Shown here piece by piece: positions 18,286 through 26,551 of a stretch of 64,000 nt of DNA. Below the pieces are notes generated by a model. It saw only the letters and a program-made list of their open reading frames with translations. It did not search any database and had not been told where the DNA came from. The stretch is from Longibacter salinarum (lineage in GTDB: Bacteria > Bacteroidota > Rhodothermia > Rhodothermales > Salinibacteraceae). A program made the translations under genes and the position numbers. Positions within the stretch are counted from its first letter, which is position 1. Every line of letters begins with the position of its first letter. The stretch lies in the NCBI RefSeq assembly GCF_002554795.1, contig NZ_PDEQ01000004.1, forward strand, positions 369,790-433,789. Reading direction: 5' to 3'.

Positions 18286-18554
18286 GTATAAAATGGATGG
18301 TCGTGAAGATGCGTGGGGATGGATACCGTCGAGCGGGGCTGCCATCAGAGACGACAAAAGGAATAGCCTCTTTCAAGCAGGTAAAGCTTCGTATTTTTAT
18401 ATCCAATTATCGGTACGCCGGTAGACTTCGGCACGTTACATGAAGATTTATCGTACACGTCGTGGGATTCGTAAGGATGTTGTTTCTCTGGATCTCCGTG
18501 ACGCTGGAATCGTCCGTGCTGTGCCTGCAACTTTGTTCTTGAGCCCCAAGCCCT

Positions 18555-19820
18555 ATGCGTCGGACCGTCCTAATTTTCGCTCTGATCGTCGGCGTCCTCG
18601 GAGCCGCCGTCTACTGGCTCACGAACCGAACGGACCAGGAAGCCGCTCTCGATACGTCCGTCGCGGTGGCCGAAGCGATGGGCGACAGTGATACCACTGG
18701 CTACGCCCGTGCCGATCGAGTCGTCGACTTCTCCTTCCCCGAAGATCACGGGCCCCACCCAGGCTTCAAAACCGAATGGTGGTACATCACGGGCAACCTC
18801 GACTCGGAGGGCGCCGCAACGATCCCTGGCCAACAGCCCGGCTCCTCGGCCCGAGACTTCGGATTCGAACTCACGATCTTCCGCGTCGCGATGCGTCCCC
18901 CATCACAGCAACCGGTCCGACTCGCATCCGGCGACTCGGCGCGCTCCACGTGGTCCACCGACCAGATGTACATGGGGCACTTCGCGGTAAGCGATATCAC
19001 GAACGAGACGCAGTACGACGTCGAGCGCTTTAGCCGGGGAGCGGCCGGCCTCGCGGGCGCACAGGCCGACCCGTTTCGCGTCTGGCTGGACGACTGGTCC
19101 ATCGCTACAGTCGACACCGCAGACGCTCCCCTGATCGATGGAGCGTTTCCGGTTCGGTTGCGTGCTCATGGTAACAACGCAGCAGCCGACCTCATTCTTA
19201 CGCCGACGAAAGAAATGGTGCTACAGGGAGATCGCGGTCTCTCGCAAAAAGGTGAAGGAGAGGGCAACGCCTCTTACTACTACACGTACCCGCGTCTCGC
19301 GACAGAAGGCACAATCGTTATTGATGGCGACAGCGTCGAGGTTTCAGGGCTCAGCTGGATGGACCGCGAGTGGAGCACGTCGGCGCTGAGCGAAAACCAG
19401 GTGGGCTGGGACTGGTTTGCCCTGCAACTCGACGACGGACGCGACCTGATGTACTACCAGTTGCGCAATAAGGACGGCTCGGCAAGCAGATACACGGACG
19501 GCGTGGTCGTAGGCCCAGACGGATCAACCACTCCTATTGACAAAACCGACACGTCCCTCGAGGTGCTAGACACGTACATGACCCCGGACGGCACGCGGGA
19601 GTATCCGACCGCATGGCACCTACGCATTCCAAGCCAGGACATCGATCTGCGCATCAACGCCGCCTTTGACGATCAGGAACTTAACGTCTCCGTACGGTAC
19701 TGGGAAGGCGCTGTCACCGTCGACGGCTCCTCCCAGGGCGAATCGGTGCGCGGACACGGGTACGTCGAAATGACCGGCTACGGCGAAGGCGCCACCTCCC
19801 CAACCGTCGGCGTGCAATGA
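18555..19820 (+). CDS. AttH/carotenoid 1,2-hydratase-like lipocalin-domain protein
   Basis: 421 residues with one N-terminal membrane anchor or signal (residues 4-22). The family pattern is clear: DFSFPEDHGPHPGFKTEWWYITGNL (about 55-80), FGFELTIFRV, then SGLSWMDREWSTSAL, VGWDWFALQLDDGRDLMYYQLR. These match the AttH family, named for a gene linked to an ABC transporter of the LolD/FtsX type, and also the CrtC hydratases. The ATPase and fused permease at 11.8-15.2 kb make the AttEFGH reading more likely than carotenoid hydration. The catalytic reaction of AttH is not established. Confidence 0.85.
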   Translation: MRRTVLIFALIVGVLGAAVYWLTNRTDQEAALDTSVAVAEAMGDSDTTGYARADRVVDFSFPEDHGPHPGFKTEWWYITGNLDSEGAATIPGQQPGSSARDFGFELTIFRVAMRPPSQQPVRLASGDSARSTWSTDQMYMGHFAVSDITNETQYDVERFSRGAAGLAGAQADPFRVWLDDWSIATVDTADAPLIDGAFPVRLRAHGNNAAADLILTPTKEMVLQGDRGLSQKGEGEGNASYYYTYPRLATEGTIVIDGDSVEVSGLSWMDREWSTSALSENQVGWDWFALQLDDGRDLMYYQLRNKDGSASRYTDGVVVGPDGSTTPIDKTDTSLEVLDTYMTPDGTREYPTAWHLRIPSQDIDLRINAAFDDQELNVSVRYWEGAVTVDGSSQGESVRGHGYVEMTGYGEGATSPTVGVQ

Positions 19821-19829
19821 GGTACGGTG

Positions 19830-19880
19830 GTATGGAAGGGTGGAAGTGTGAACGTGTGAACGTATGGAAGTGTGGACGTA
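19830..19880. repeat. 8-bp degenerate tandem array (ACACTTCC type, reverse)
   Basis: Six octamers (GTATGGAA, GGGTGGAA, GTGTGAAC, GTGTGAAC, GTATGGAA, GTGTGGAC) starting 10 bp after the AttH-like stop codon, in the orientation opposite to the array at 15254. Confidence 0.8.
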
Positions 19881-19964
19881 GAAAAGAGTATGTGCATTGA
19901 GCGAAGGAGATGACACAACCGCTGAACGGGCTGCCCCACCCGACAAAACCTCGACGCCCCCAAC

Positions 19965-20006
19965 GGTGAACGCTGAACGTTGAACTCTGAACTCTCAACA
20001 CTGAAC
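19965..20006. repeat. 7-bp degenerate tandem array overlapping a gene start
   Basis: GGTGAAC, GCTGAAC, GTTGAAC, TCTGAAC, TCTCAAC, ACTGAAC in register: the GGTTCAG type read on the other strand. It covers the start of the next gene. Confidence 0.75.
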
Positions 20007-20453
20007 CTCCCAGAGTACCACGTCCGCACGATCGAGCGGGATGGGAAACGGATGGTCTATGACATATTTCGGGGAAAGTACGTGCGCCTGACCCCCGAAG
20101 AGCACGTGCGTCAGCAGTTCGTCCACTACCTGGTCGATGCTCACGCGGTCCCATCGGGACTGGTCGCAATCGAGCTACCCGTCGACATCCAGGGGCGGCC
20201 ACAGCGTGCAGACATCGTCATTTACGACCGCGAGGCTCAACCGCTCCTCCTCGTCGAGTGCAAAGCCCCCGACACCTCCATCAGCCAGACCGTCTTTGAC
20301 CAGGCATCTCGCTACAACTTGCGGCTCGGTGCCCCCTTTCTTGCCGTCACGAACGGACTCGAACACTACGCCTGTCGCATCGACCGCACCTCCGAAACCA
20401 TCGATTTTCTGACTGATCTCCCCGACTTTGACACCATGTGTTCAGAGGCATAG
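19980..20453 (+). CDS. Orphan HsdR-N (HSDR_N_2) nuclease-domain protein
   Basis: 157 residues. The sequence LNLPEYHVRTIERDGKRMVYDIFRGKYVRLTPEEHVRQQFVHYL followed by QRADIVIYDREAQPLLLVECKAP fits the stand-alone type I restriction HsdR N-terminal domain common in Bacteroidota; ADIVIYD and VECK form the PD-(D/E)xK-type active site. No hsdM, hsdS or helicase is nearby, so this is not a restriction system by itself. The family's N terminus usually begins at the LNLP segment, so the true start must lie inside the heptamer array (TTG at 19980 is the candidate), and the first residues are encoded by repeat units. Confidence 0.75.
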   Translation: MNSELSTLNLPEYHVRTIERDGKRMVYDIFRGKYVRLTPEEHVRQQFVHYLVDAHAVPSGLVAIELPVDIQGRPQRADIVIYDREAQPLLLVECKAPDTSISQTVFDQASRYNLRLGAPFLAVTNGLEHYACRIDRTSETIDFLTDLPDFDTMCSEA

Positions 20454-20734
20454 CGACCCGGTCATTCCGCTTTCTTCTAACGCTGACGGTCGATCACGGT
20501 GTGGCCGCATCGACCGGTTGACGATCACTCGTCTTGTACGGAATTCCCTTACGTCGCGACACCGGGTCCACGCACATCGTCTCTCATGTCATCCCCACGT
20601 CGGTGTCAGTGCCGCCCCGCTGTACCACGCGAGTATTTGTGTGGATGTTTGAAGTGAGCTTTTCGGGACAATGAGGCCACGCCTCTCCCTGTTAAGCCAT
20701 TCGCATATAATGAGGTTAGACGGTGGGGACTGTC

Positions 20735-21616
20735 ATGATTGCGACAAGAGATTCAGCCCAGAATAGAAACGTTCAGAAACGCGTATCGGACACGGAATCA
20801 TCCGTGCCGACGCACCCCTCTCACCCTTCGAACACCGATGCTGTGGATCGCGGGGACGGGATGGCCGTCCGAAGCGGTATAGACGGAATTCCAACCGTCC
20901 ACGCCACACCGCCGGGCAGGCGTGTGCCCACGCGCAGGCCATGGAAACAGGCCGGTGCCAACGTGAAGTCCCAGTACGGAACGACACTACAGATCGGGTT
21001 CGTCCTCGCTCTGTCCATTTTGCTCGGCTTGACTGCTCTCCGTTTCGAGACGGACGATACGTTCGAAGTCGCGCTCAGTGAGCAAGACGTCGTCGTAATG
21101 GAAGAAGTAGCTCAGACCGAGCAGGAGATCAAGGCCCCGCCTCCACCGCGACCGGCAGCTCCCGTTGAAGTTGCCAACGATGTCGTGCTGGAGCAGGAGA
21201 CTCTGGACTTCGATGCCACTCTCGACTTGAATGAATCGCTCGACCTGTCCGGCCCACCGGAGCCGCCCGCCCCGGAGCCGAACGAGGAGGAAGAGACGTA
21301 CGAAGAGGAAATCTTTGTCGTCGTCGAAGACCAGCCTGAACTAATTGGAGGTCTGGCCGAGCTCCAGAAGGAAATCAAATATCCGAACCTTGCGCAGAAG
21401 GCTGGCATTGAGGGACGCGTGTTCGTCCAGTTCGTCGTCAACGAGAACGGAGACGTCGTTAACCCCACCGTCATCCGCGGGCGTCACCCGCTCCTCGATG
21501 CCGAGGCGCTTCGTGTCATTCGCCTGGCGAAGTTTGAGCCCGGCCGGCAGCGAGGCAAAGCCGTGAAGGTACAGCTGGCGATGCCGGTTACCTTCAAGCT
21601 GAAAGACAAGAAGTAA
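20735..21616 (+). CDS. tonB: TonB-family energy transducer
   Basis: About 293 residues from the ATG at 20735 (a GTG at 20723 and an ATG at 20861 are alternatives). One membrane segment (about 84-101, QIGFVLALSILLGLTAL) follows an unusually long 80-residue basic N terminus. Next come a Pro/Glu-rich linker (APPPPRPAAPVEV, EPPAPEPNEEEE) and a C-terminal TonB domain: PELIGGLAELQKEIKYPNLAQKAGIEGRVFVQFVVNENGDVV and ending MPVTFKLKDK. It transfers proton-motive energy to outer-membrane TonB-dependent receptors. No exbB or exbD is adjacent. If 20861 is the start, the N terminus would be normal length. Confidence 0.9.
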   Translation: MIATRDSAQNRNVQKRVSDTESSVPTHPSHPSNTDAVDRGDGMAVRSGIDGIPTVHATPPGRRVPTRRPWKQAGANVKSQYGTTLQIGFVLALSILLGLTALRFETDDTFEVALSEQDVVVMEEVAQTEQEIKAPPPPRPAAPVEVANDVVLEQETLDFDATLDLNESLDLSGPPEPPAPEPNEEEETYEEEIFVVVEDQPELIGGLAELQKEIKYPNLAQKAGIEGRVFVQFVVNENGDVVNPTVIRGRHPLLDAEALRVIRLAKFEPGRQRGKAVKVQLAMPVTFKLKDKK

Positions 21617-21651
21617 CAGCCTCACTCGCACGATCGCCTCACATTTGCGCA

Positions 21652-21683
21652 CAGGCGGACCTGGCCTCGGTCGGGTCCGCCTG
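21652..21683 (+). terminator. Terminator of tonB
   Basis: CAGGCGGACC (21652-21661) pairs with GGTCCGCCTG (21674-21683), followed by CTTGTTGG. It lies 35 bp after the tonB stop. Confidence 0.7.
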
Positions 21684-21873
21684 CTTGTTGGGGGAACGGC
21701 GCCCGTCCAGGTCAGCCGAGGACCGGCATACAGTAACTCGTGCGCGGGATCATAGCCCTGTCTGGCCGGCGGTACCTCGTCCCTACAACATCACTCGACG
21801 GTCGATCCGCCGTAACGGTGGAATCCATCGAACAACGTTTTGCGACTGCGCCTCTCAGCGTCTGGAAAACAAG

Positions 21874-21906
21874 TTGGCCCGCCTCCACGTGCTGGAAGCG
21901 GGCCAA
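21874..21906 (-). terminator. Terminator of the EF-G paralog
   Basis: On the minus strand TTGGCCCGC pairs with GCGGGCCAA and is followed by CTTGTTTTCC. A second perfect 9-bp hairpin (CGTGTGAGG/CCTCACACG, 21936-21957) lies between it and the stop codon. Confidence 0.65.
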
Positions 21907-21972
21907 ATACATGGATGCCTGTCGGGCCACCGGGACGTGTGAGGCCTTCCTCACACGCCCGAAACGATTGAG

Positions 21973-24099
21973 CTATGCGGGAACAGCGTCCTCAGAGACA
22001 GCCCCCACGACATCCTCCTGGACATTGGCTGGCATCGCCTCATAGTGACTGAACCGCGCGTGGTGGATACCCCGACCGTGAGTGAGCGAGCGTAGCGTCG
22101 TAGAGTACTGGAAGAGTTCCGCCTCTGGAACCTGTGCGATAATCTTCTGGAATGGTCCATCGGTTTCGATGCCCTGAATCCGTCCGCGGCGCGTGTTCAG
22201 GTCACCAATGACATCACCAGTAAAGTCGTCGGGCGTGGTTACCGTCACGTCGTGGAGCGGCTCAAGCATCACCGGCTTCGCCTTGTGAAACGCCTCTCGA
22301 AACCCCTGAAACGCGGCGGTCTTGAATGCAGCCTCGTTCGAGTCAACCGGGTGCATACCACCGTCGTAAATGACGACCCGTACATCGCCGACCGGGAAAC
22401 CGGCCACCGGCCCCTCCGCCATCGCGTCGAGGACGCCCTTCTGGATGGCGCCAAAGAAGCGGCGCATGTCGATGACCCCACCCACGATGGCATCGACGAA
22501 GTGAATCTCGGCGCCCCACTCCGTCGTGACCCGCTCTTCTCCGCGCACCTTAACGTCAGACGGCGGGTTGAACTCTCCATTTAGCGGCTCGATCATCAGG
22601 GAGATATCCGCAAACTGTCCGGCTCCGCCCGTTTGCTTCTTATGGCGATACGATGCGCGGGCTCGCTTGCGTACCGTTTCACGATACGAGACGCGGGGAC
22701 GAATGAAGTCGATTTCCACACCCGAACGACGCTGAAGGCGACCGCGGGCAATCTGCAGGTGCATCTCCCCCTGTCCGCTCAATGTGAGTTGATTCAGCAA
22801 TGGATCGTGATCGAAAACGAGCGACGGATCCTCCGCGGCGATCTGGTGCAACCCCTGTGCGAGTTTATCCTCAAGGCCATCCTGGCGTGCCCTGACTGCC
22901 ATCCGGTACCGGGGCTCGGGAAACTCGATGGGTTTGATCTGGATGGTACTGCTACTTCCGCGAAGCGTGTCATTCGTATGCGTGTCTTTCAGCTTGACGA
23001 GCGCCCCGATGTCTCCGGCGACCATCTTCTGTACACTGTCGCGCTCGCTGCCGTTGATCGAATAAATCTGGCCGATCCGCTCAGAATTTCCGGTACGGGG
23101 ATTGTCGAGATCCTGTCCCGACTGCAGCGTGCCGTCGTATACTCGCACGAACGAATATTCTCCGACGTGGTCTTCGCTCATCGTGCGGAAAACAAACGCG
23201 ACCGGATCGTCCGCCTTCTCATTGGCATAGATCATCTCTCCCTCCATCGTCTCCGCCGGTTTGGCAGCGGGCGACGGGCACACGTTGTCGATAAAGCTCA
23301 TGAGGCGGGACACGCCGATCGCTTCCGTCGCACTGGTCACAAAAATCGGAAAGAGCTGGCGCTCAATCATGGCCGCGCGCAGCCCTTCCCGCATCTGGTC
23401 CTCGTCAAGCTCGCCCTGTTCAAAGTAGAGCTCCATGAGGCTCTCATCGTTCTCCGCGATGTCCTCCACAAGGGTGCGGTGGAGCTCATCCGCTTCGTCA
23501 CGAAATTCGTCACGGATCTCGCGAATCTCCGGCTCCCTCTCGCCTTCCGGATAGAACAGTTCTTTCATCCGTAGCACATCGATGATCGTGCGTGTGCCGG
23601 CTCCTCCCGGAAGCTGCACGACCGTCGCACCGCGTCCGAACCGTTCCTTGATCTGCTCGACGAGGAGACGGAAGTCCGACTCGGAGTGGTCGAGATGATT
23701 GATGACGAACATGGCGGGCTTCTGCGTCATCTCGCCATACGTCCACGCCAGTTCGGTACCGACCTGGACGCCTGCACGCGCGTCCATGACGTAGAGCGCC
23801 GTATCGGCAACCTTCATCGGAGCGATGACCTCGCTCACAAAATCGGGATATCCGGGCGTGTCGAAAATATTGATCTTGTGTCCGCGCCATTCAGCGTGCA
23901 GCATCGACGTGAAGATCGACATCTGCCGCTCCTTTTCACTTGGATGATAATCGCTCAGCGTCGTCCCTTCATTCACCGACCCAAGTCGGTCCAATCCGCC
24001 GCTGGCGTACACCATGGCCTCAGACAGCGCGGTTTTCCCGCTCCCCTGATGCCCCGCAAGGACAACATTGCGAATGTGGTCAGCATCGTATACACGCAT
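21973..24099 (-). CDS. Elongation factor G-like GTPase (paralog, not canonical FusA)
   Basis: 708 residues with the five-domain EF-G layout. G1 is GHQGSGKT (16-23) and G3 is DTPGYPDF (80-87). G4 reads N134-H-L-D rather than N-K-x-D, and the switch I segment is ERQMSIFTS where EF-G has R-G-I-T. Domain IV/V segments are present (FPVGDVRVVIYDGGMHPVDSNEAAFKTAAFQGFREA, TPDDFTGDVIGDLNTRRGRIQGIE, FQYSTTLRSLTHGRGIHHARFSHYE). These changes mark the EF-G-II/EF-G-like paralogs found beside canonical fusA. It likely acts on ribosomes under special conditions; no str operon genes are nearby. Confidence 0.85.
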   Translation of the reverse strand: MRVYDADHIRNVVLAGHQGSGKTALSEAMVYASGGLDRLGSVNEGTTLSDYHPSEKERQMSIFTSMLHAEWRGHKINIFDTPGYPDFVSEVIAPMKVADTALYVMDARAGVQVGTELAWTYGEMTQKPAMFVINHLDHSESDFRLLVEQIKERFGRGATVVQLPGGAGTRTIIDVLRMKELFYPEGEREPEIREIRDEFRDEADELHRTLVEDIAENDESLMELYFEQGELDEDQMREGLRAAMIERQLFPIFVTSATEAIGVSRLMSFIDNVCPSPAAKPAETMEGEMIYANEKADDPVAFVFRTMSEDHVGEYSFVRVYDGTLQSGQDLDNPRTGNSERIGQIYSINGSERDSVQKMVAGDIGALVKLKDTHTNDTLRGSSSTIQIKPIEFPEPRYRMAVRARQDGLEDKLAQGLHQIAAEDPSLVFDHDPLLNQLTLSGQGEMHLQIARGRLQRRSGVEIDFIRPRVSYRETVRKRARASYRHKKQTGGAGQFADISLMIEPLNGEFNPPSDVKVRGEERVTTEWGAEIHFVDAIVGGVIDMRRFFGAIQKGVLDAMAEGPVAGFPVGDVRVVIYDGGMHPVDSNEAAFKTAAFQGFREAFHKAKPVMLEPLHDVTVTTPDDFTGDVIGDLNTRRGRIQGIETDGPFQKIIAQVPEAELFQYSTTLRSLTHGRGIHHARFSHYEAMPANVQEDVVGAVSEDAVPA

Positions 24100-24583
24100 G
24101 GAGTTTTGCCGTCTGGTTCGTCATTAATGGCTTCGTGAACAACCGGCCCCGATATGTCAACGGTATCGCATGTCGGCTCGAGTCAAACCGGAGCGTTCCG
24201 GTGGGCTCGACCGGCATGAACAAGATGACCTCCAACAGGAGGGTGCCTAACACCTCCTTCAACTAAGGATAAAGTGAAGAAACTGTCAAGCAACGAGCGG
24301 GCAGAATCGCCGATTCCCGAGTGTCGTTCCGGTGCGATGTAGAATACGGAGTCGCCGGCGAGAAACCGGGAATCGATTTCCCGGGACTTTTCGTAATGAT
24401 AATCCCCACAACGACATCTACGACGGAAAACCTCGGATGTACGGACGTCAAGACCATGATCGAATAATTTTACGCCCCCTGCCTCCGCTGGCATGCCGTT
24501 CGCACGGTTGTTCGACGACCGACGCAGCACGTTAGCCAGCCTTTTTTTTGCCCTACCCTGTCGACTTATGTCCTGGGACCTCC
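24100..24583. other. Divergent intergenic region, no gene seen
   Basis: About 480 bp between the EF-G paralog and the recombinase-like gene. One clear hairpin, CCGGGAA/TTTCCCGG at 24366-24384, and near 24220-24260 a run of alternating CCTCC and GGAGG blocks that could pair in more than one way in the EF-G leader. A T8 tract precedes the recombinase-like gene. No ORF here has a family pattern. Confidence 0.45.
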
Positions 24584-25282
24584 ATGACCTCACCTGAGAA
24601 GCCAACGATTGCACTCGACCATACGGAGTTCGAAGTTCTGTCGAGCATTCGCTCTCTGGCTCCGCAATTCAATGTCCCACCCAAGCGGGCCGAGGCGTAC
24701 GGTGTCTGGGTTGTATGCTATCGGCGCTATTGTAAAGTCCACGACCGTCCCTGGCTGTGGATGAGTAGCGTCTCGGACTTCATGGACTTTCTGGACACTC
24801 GCTCGGAAGTGTCGGAATCCGAGCGGAATCGAGCACTCGACGGCATCATGTTCTACCTCGCCGATGTGCGCCGCGCAGAGGACGAGCAGAACGAGAAGAA
24901 GAAAATGAAGCGCTCCCGTGTGCCGGCGTCGACCCGCAGCCTGTTCGGCCAGCTCCTGCTGCGTTGCGACATTCAACTGACGCAGGCGATGCAACTCCGA
25001 GCCACCGACGTGAAGCTCGGGGAATCGACCATTGTCGTGCAAAACCGGGAAACGAACGAGACCCAGGTCATCGAGGTACCCGCCAGCACGCGCAGTGGAC
25101 TCAAAAAGCATCTTGACCGGCTTCGCGAACGCACAGACCTGGACGACCCGTACCTGTTCGCTCACCGCGGGCTGGAGGACGAGCAAGAGGAAGAACAGGA
25201 GGAGCCGGATCCGGAACGGACGACGCAACTCGCCACCCTGATCATGCAAGGCTTCGATGAGGAGCGCGACGGAGACGAGTGA
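24584..25282 (+). CDS. Tyrosine-recombinase-like protein without catalytic residues
   Basis: About 232 residues (ATG 24584; 24548 also possible). The N-terminal part (about 30-95) resembles the SAM-like core-binding domain of phage integrases: YGVWVVCYRRYCKVHDRPWLWMSSVSDFMDFLDTR, then SESERNRALDGIMFYLADVRR. The next part (about 105-190) mimics the start of the catalytic domain (QLLLRCDIQLTQAMQLRATDVKL, then STIVVQNRE and VIEVPASTRSGLKKHLDRL), but the first catalytic Arg position is not Arg, and no H-x-x-R or Tyr follows; the tail is very acidic (EDEQEEEQEEPDPE). I infer a DNA-binding protein derived from a recombinase, full length rather than truncated. The function is unknown. Confidence 0.5.
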   Translation: MTSPEKPTIALDHTEFEVLSSIRSLAPQFNVPPKRAEAYGVWVVCYRRYCKVHDRPWLWMSSVSDFMDFLDTRSEVSESERNRALDGIMFYLADVRRAEDEQNEKKKMKRSRVPASTRSLFGQLLLRCDIQLTQAMQLRATDVKLGESTIVVQNRETNETQVIEVPASTRSGLKKHLDRLRERTDLDDPYLFAHRGLEDEQEEEQEEPDPERTTQLATLIMQGFDEERDGDE

Positions 25283-25461
25283 GTTCGCGGGGATTGGTGA
25301 TTACGATCGGGGTCGGCAGCGGTCCTACGAGCTGAGCGGGCGGTCTTTCTCATTAGGAATCCGTACGGTGGGGGAATCGAGATCGGTTGTGGTGACGTAA
25401 GCGTCGGGTGCACCATCAGGATTACCGCCGATCATCGCTTTCCTACCAACGTCTTCCGCCG

Positions 25462-26445
25462 ATGTCCACATCGTACGACCGAGAACGCGAGGTTGCCCTC
25501 CATGCCGTCCGCAAAGCAGCCACGCTGTGTCAGGCCGTCCAGTCCCAGATTGACCCGTCCGTCATCGAGAAAGAGGATCGGACGCCGGTGACGGTTGCCG
25601 ACTTCGGGAGTCAGGCGCTGATTTGCAATGCCCTCCGCGAGGCGTTTCCGGACGACCCGATCATCGCCGAGGAAGACTCGAGCGCCCTTCGCAAAAATCA
25701 AGGCGTGCTGCTGCAGGTGACGCAACAGGTCCAGCAGATCCGCTCCGGCGTCACGCCCAACACGGTCTGCTCATGGATCGACAAAGGGAACGCGGGCGAG
25801 TACAGCGATCGATTCTGGACGCTCGACCCGATCGATGGCACAAAAGGTTTTGTTCGAGGCGACCAGTACGCCATCGCGCTTGCTCTCGTCGTGGACGGCG
25901 TCCCGCAGGTCGCGGCCCTCGCATGCCCGAACCTGCCGGCCGACCTCGACGATGACGACGCACCGACCGGACAGGCCTTCATCGCCGTCCGTGGAGACGG
26001 AGCCTACCAGGTCTCGCTGAACGGCGAGGACGATAGCGGCACACGCATTCACACGTCGGATGCAGAAACGCCCGCCAATGGCCGCTTCACCGACTCGTTC
26101 GTCTCTGCCCATTCGGCACACGATATGGCGAAAGAAACCGGCCAACGCCTGGGCATCACGGCCGACCCGATCCGCATGGACAGCCAGGCGAAGTACGCGA
26201 TCGTCGCACGCGGGGACGCAGAAATTTACTTCCGCCTTCCCCGTCCGGGCACGAATTACACCGAGAAGATCTGGGACCACGCTGCCGGCATGCTGGTCGT
26301 CGAAATGGCGGGAGGCACGGTCACGGACGTGAACGGCGATCCGCTCGACTTCACGCATGCCCCCCTCCTGACGGAGAATACGGGCATCGTCGCCACCAAC
26401 GGTCACTTCCACGACCAGGTACTCGACGCTCTGGAAATGGACTAA
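25462..26445 (+). CDS. 3'(2'),5'-bisphosphate nucleotidase (HAL2 type, IMPase superfamily)
   Basis: 327 residues from the ATG at 25462. Superfamily motifs are visible: DRTPVTVADFGSQALI, a Glu pair in IIAEEDSS, LDPIDGTKGFVRGDQYAIAL (metal-binding D-P-I-D-G-T) and KIWDHAAGMLVVEMAGGTVTD. The KGF-x-R-G extension after DGT and the insert between them match the HAL2/CysQ-like 3'-phosphoadenosine phosphatases rather than inositol monophosphatase. It removes PAP, a toxic by-product of sulfate assimilation whose hydrolysis is salt-sensitive in yeast. A heptamer array begins directly at its stop codon. Confidence 0.85.
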   Translation: MSTSYDREREVALHAVRKAATLCQAVQSQIDPSVIEKEDRTPVTVADFGSQALICNALREAFPDDPIIAEEDSSALRKNQGVLLQVTQQVQQIRSGVTPNTVCSWIDKGNAGEYSDRFWTLDPIDGTKGFVRGDQYAIALALVVDGVPQVAALACPNLPADLDDDDAPTGQAFIAVRGDGAYQVSLNGEDDSGTRIHTSDAETPANGRFTDSFVSAHSAHDMAKETGQRLGITADPIRMDSQAKYAIVARGDAEIYFRLPRPGTNYTEKIWDHAAGMLVVEMAGGTVTDVNGDPLDFTHAPLLTENTGIVATNGHFHDQVLDALEMD

Positions 26446-26547
26446 GGATTGAGAATTGGGAATGGTGAATTGTGGATTGGATGAACGCGGTCGGGAGCCG
26501 CGGATATCGAGGAATCCCAAATTCTCAACCCACAATCCGCAATTGAT
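26446..26547. repeat. Inverted pair of 7-bp tandem arrays (GGATTGA type)
   Basis: Left arm 26446-26480: GGATTGA, GAATTGG, GAATGGT, GAATTGT, GGATTGG. Right arm 26513-26547: AATCCCA, AATTCTC, AACCCAC, AATCCGC, AATTGAT. The arms are roughly reverse complementary (GAGAATTGGGA against TCCCAAATTCTC) and fill the space between two convergent genes, so they may also act as a terminator. Confidence 0.75.
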
Positions 26548-26551
26548 CTGT

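Noticed and set aside
19980..20453. Type I restriction system
   Set aside because: Only an HsdR N-terminal domain is present; no helicase, methylase or specificity gene nearby.
20700..20722. TATAAT sequence upstream of tonB as a strong sigma-70 promoter
   Set aside because: No matching upstream -35 box at proper spacing, and this phylum uses a different promoter consensus.
24584..25282. Active integrase of a mobile element
   Set aside because: No catalytic Arg, His-x-x-Arg or Tyr, and no att-like repeats or cargo genes around it.
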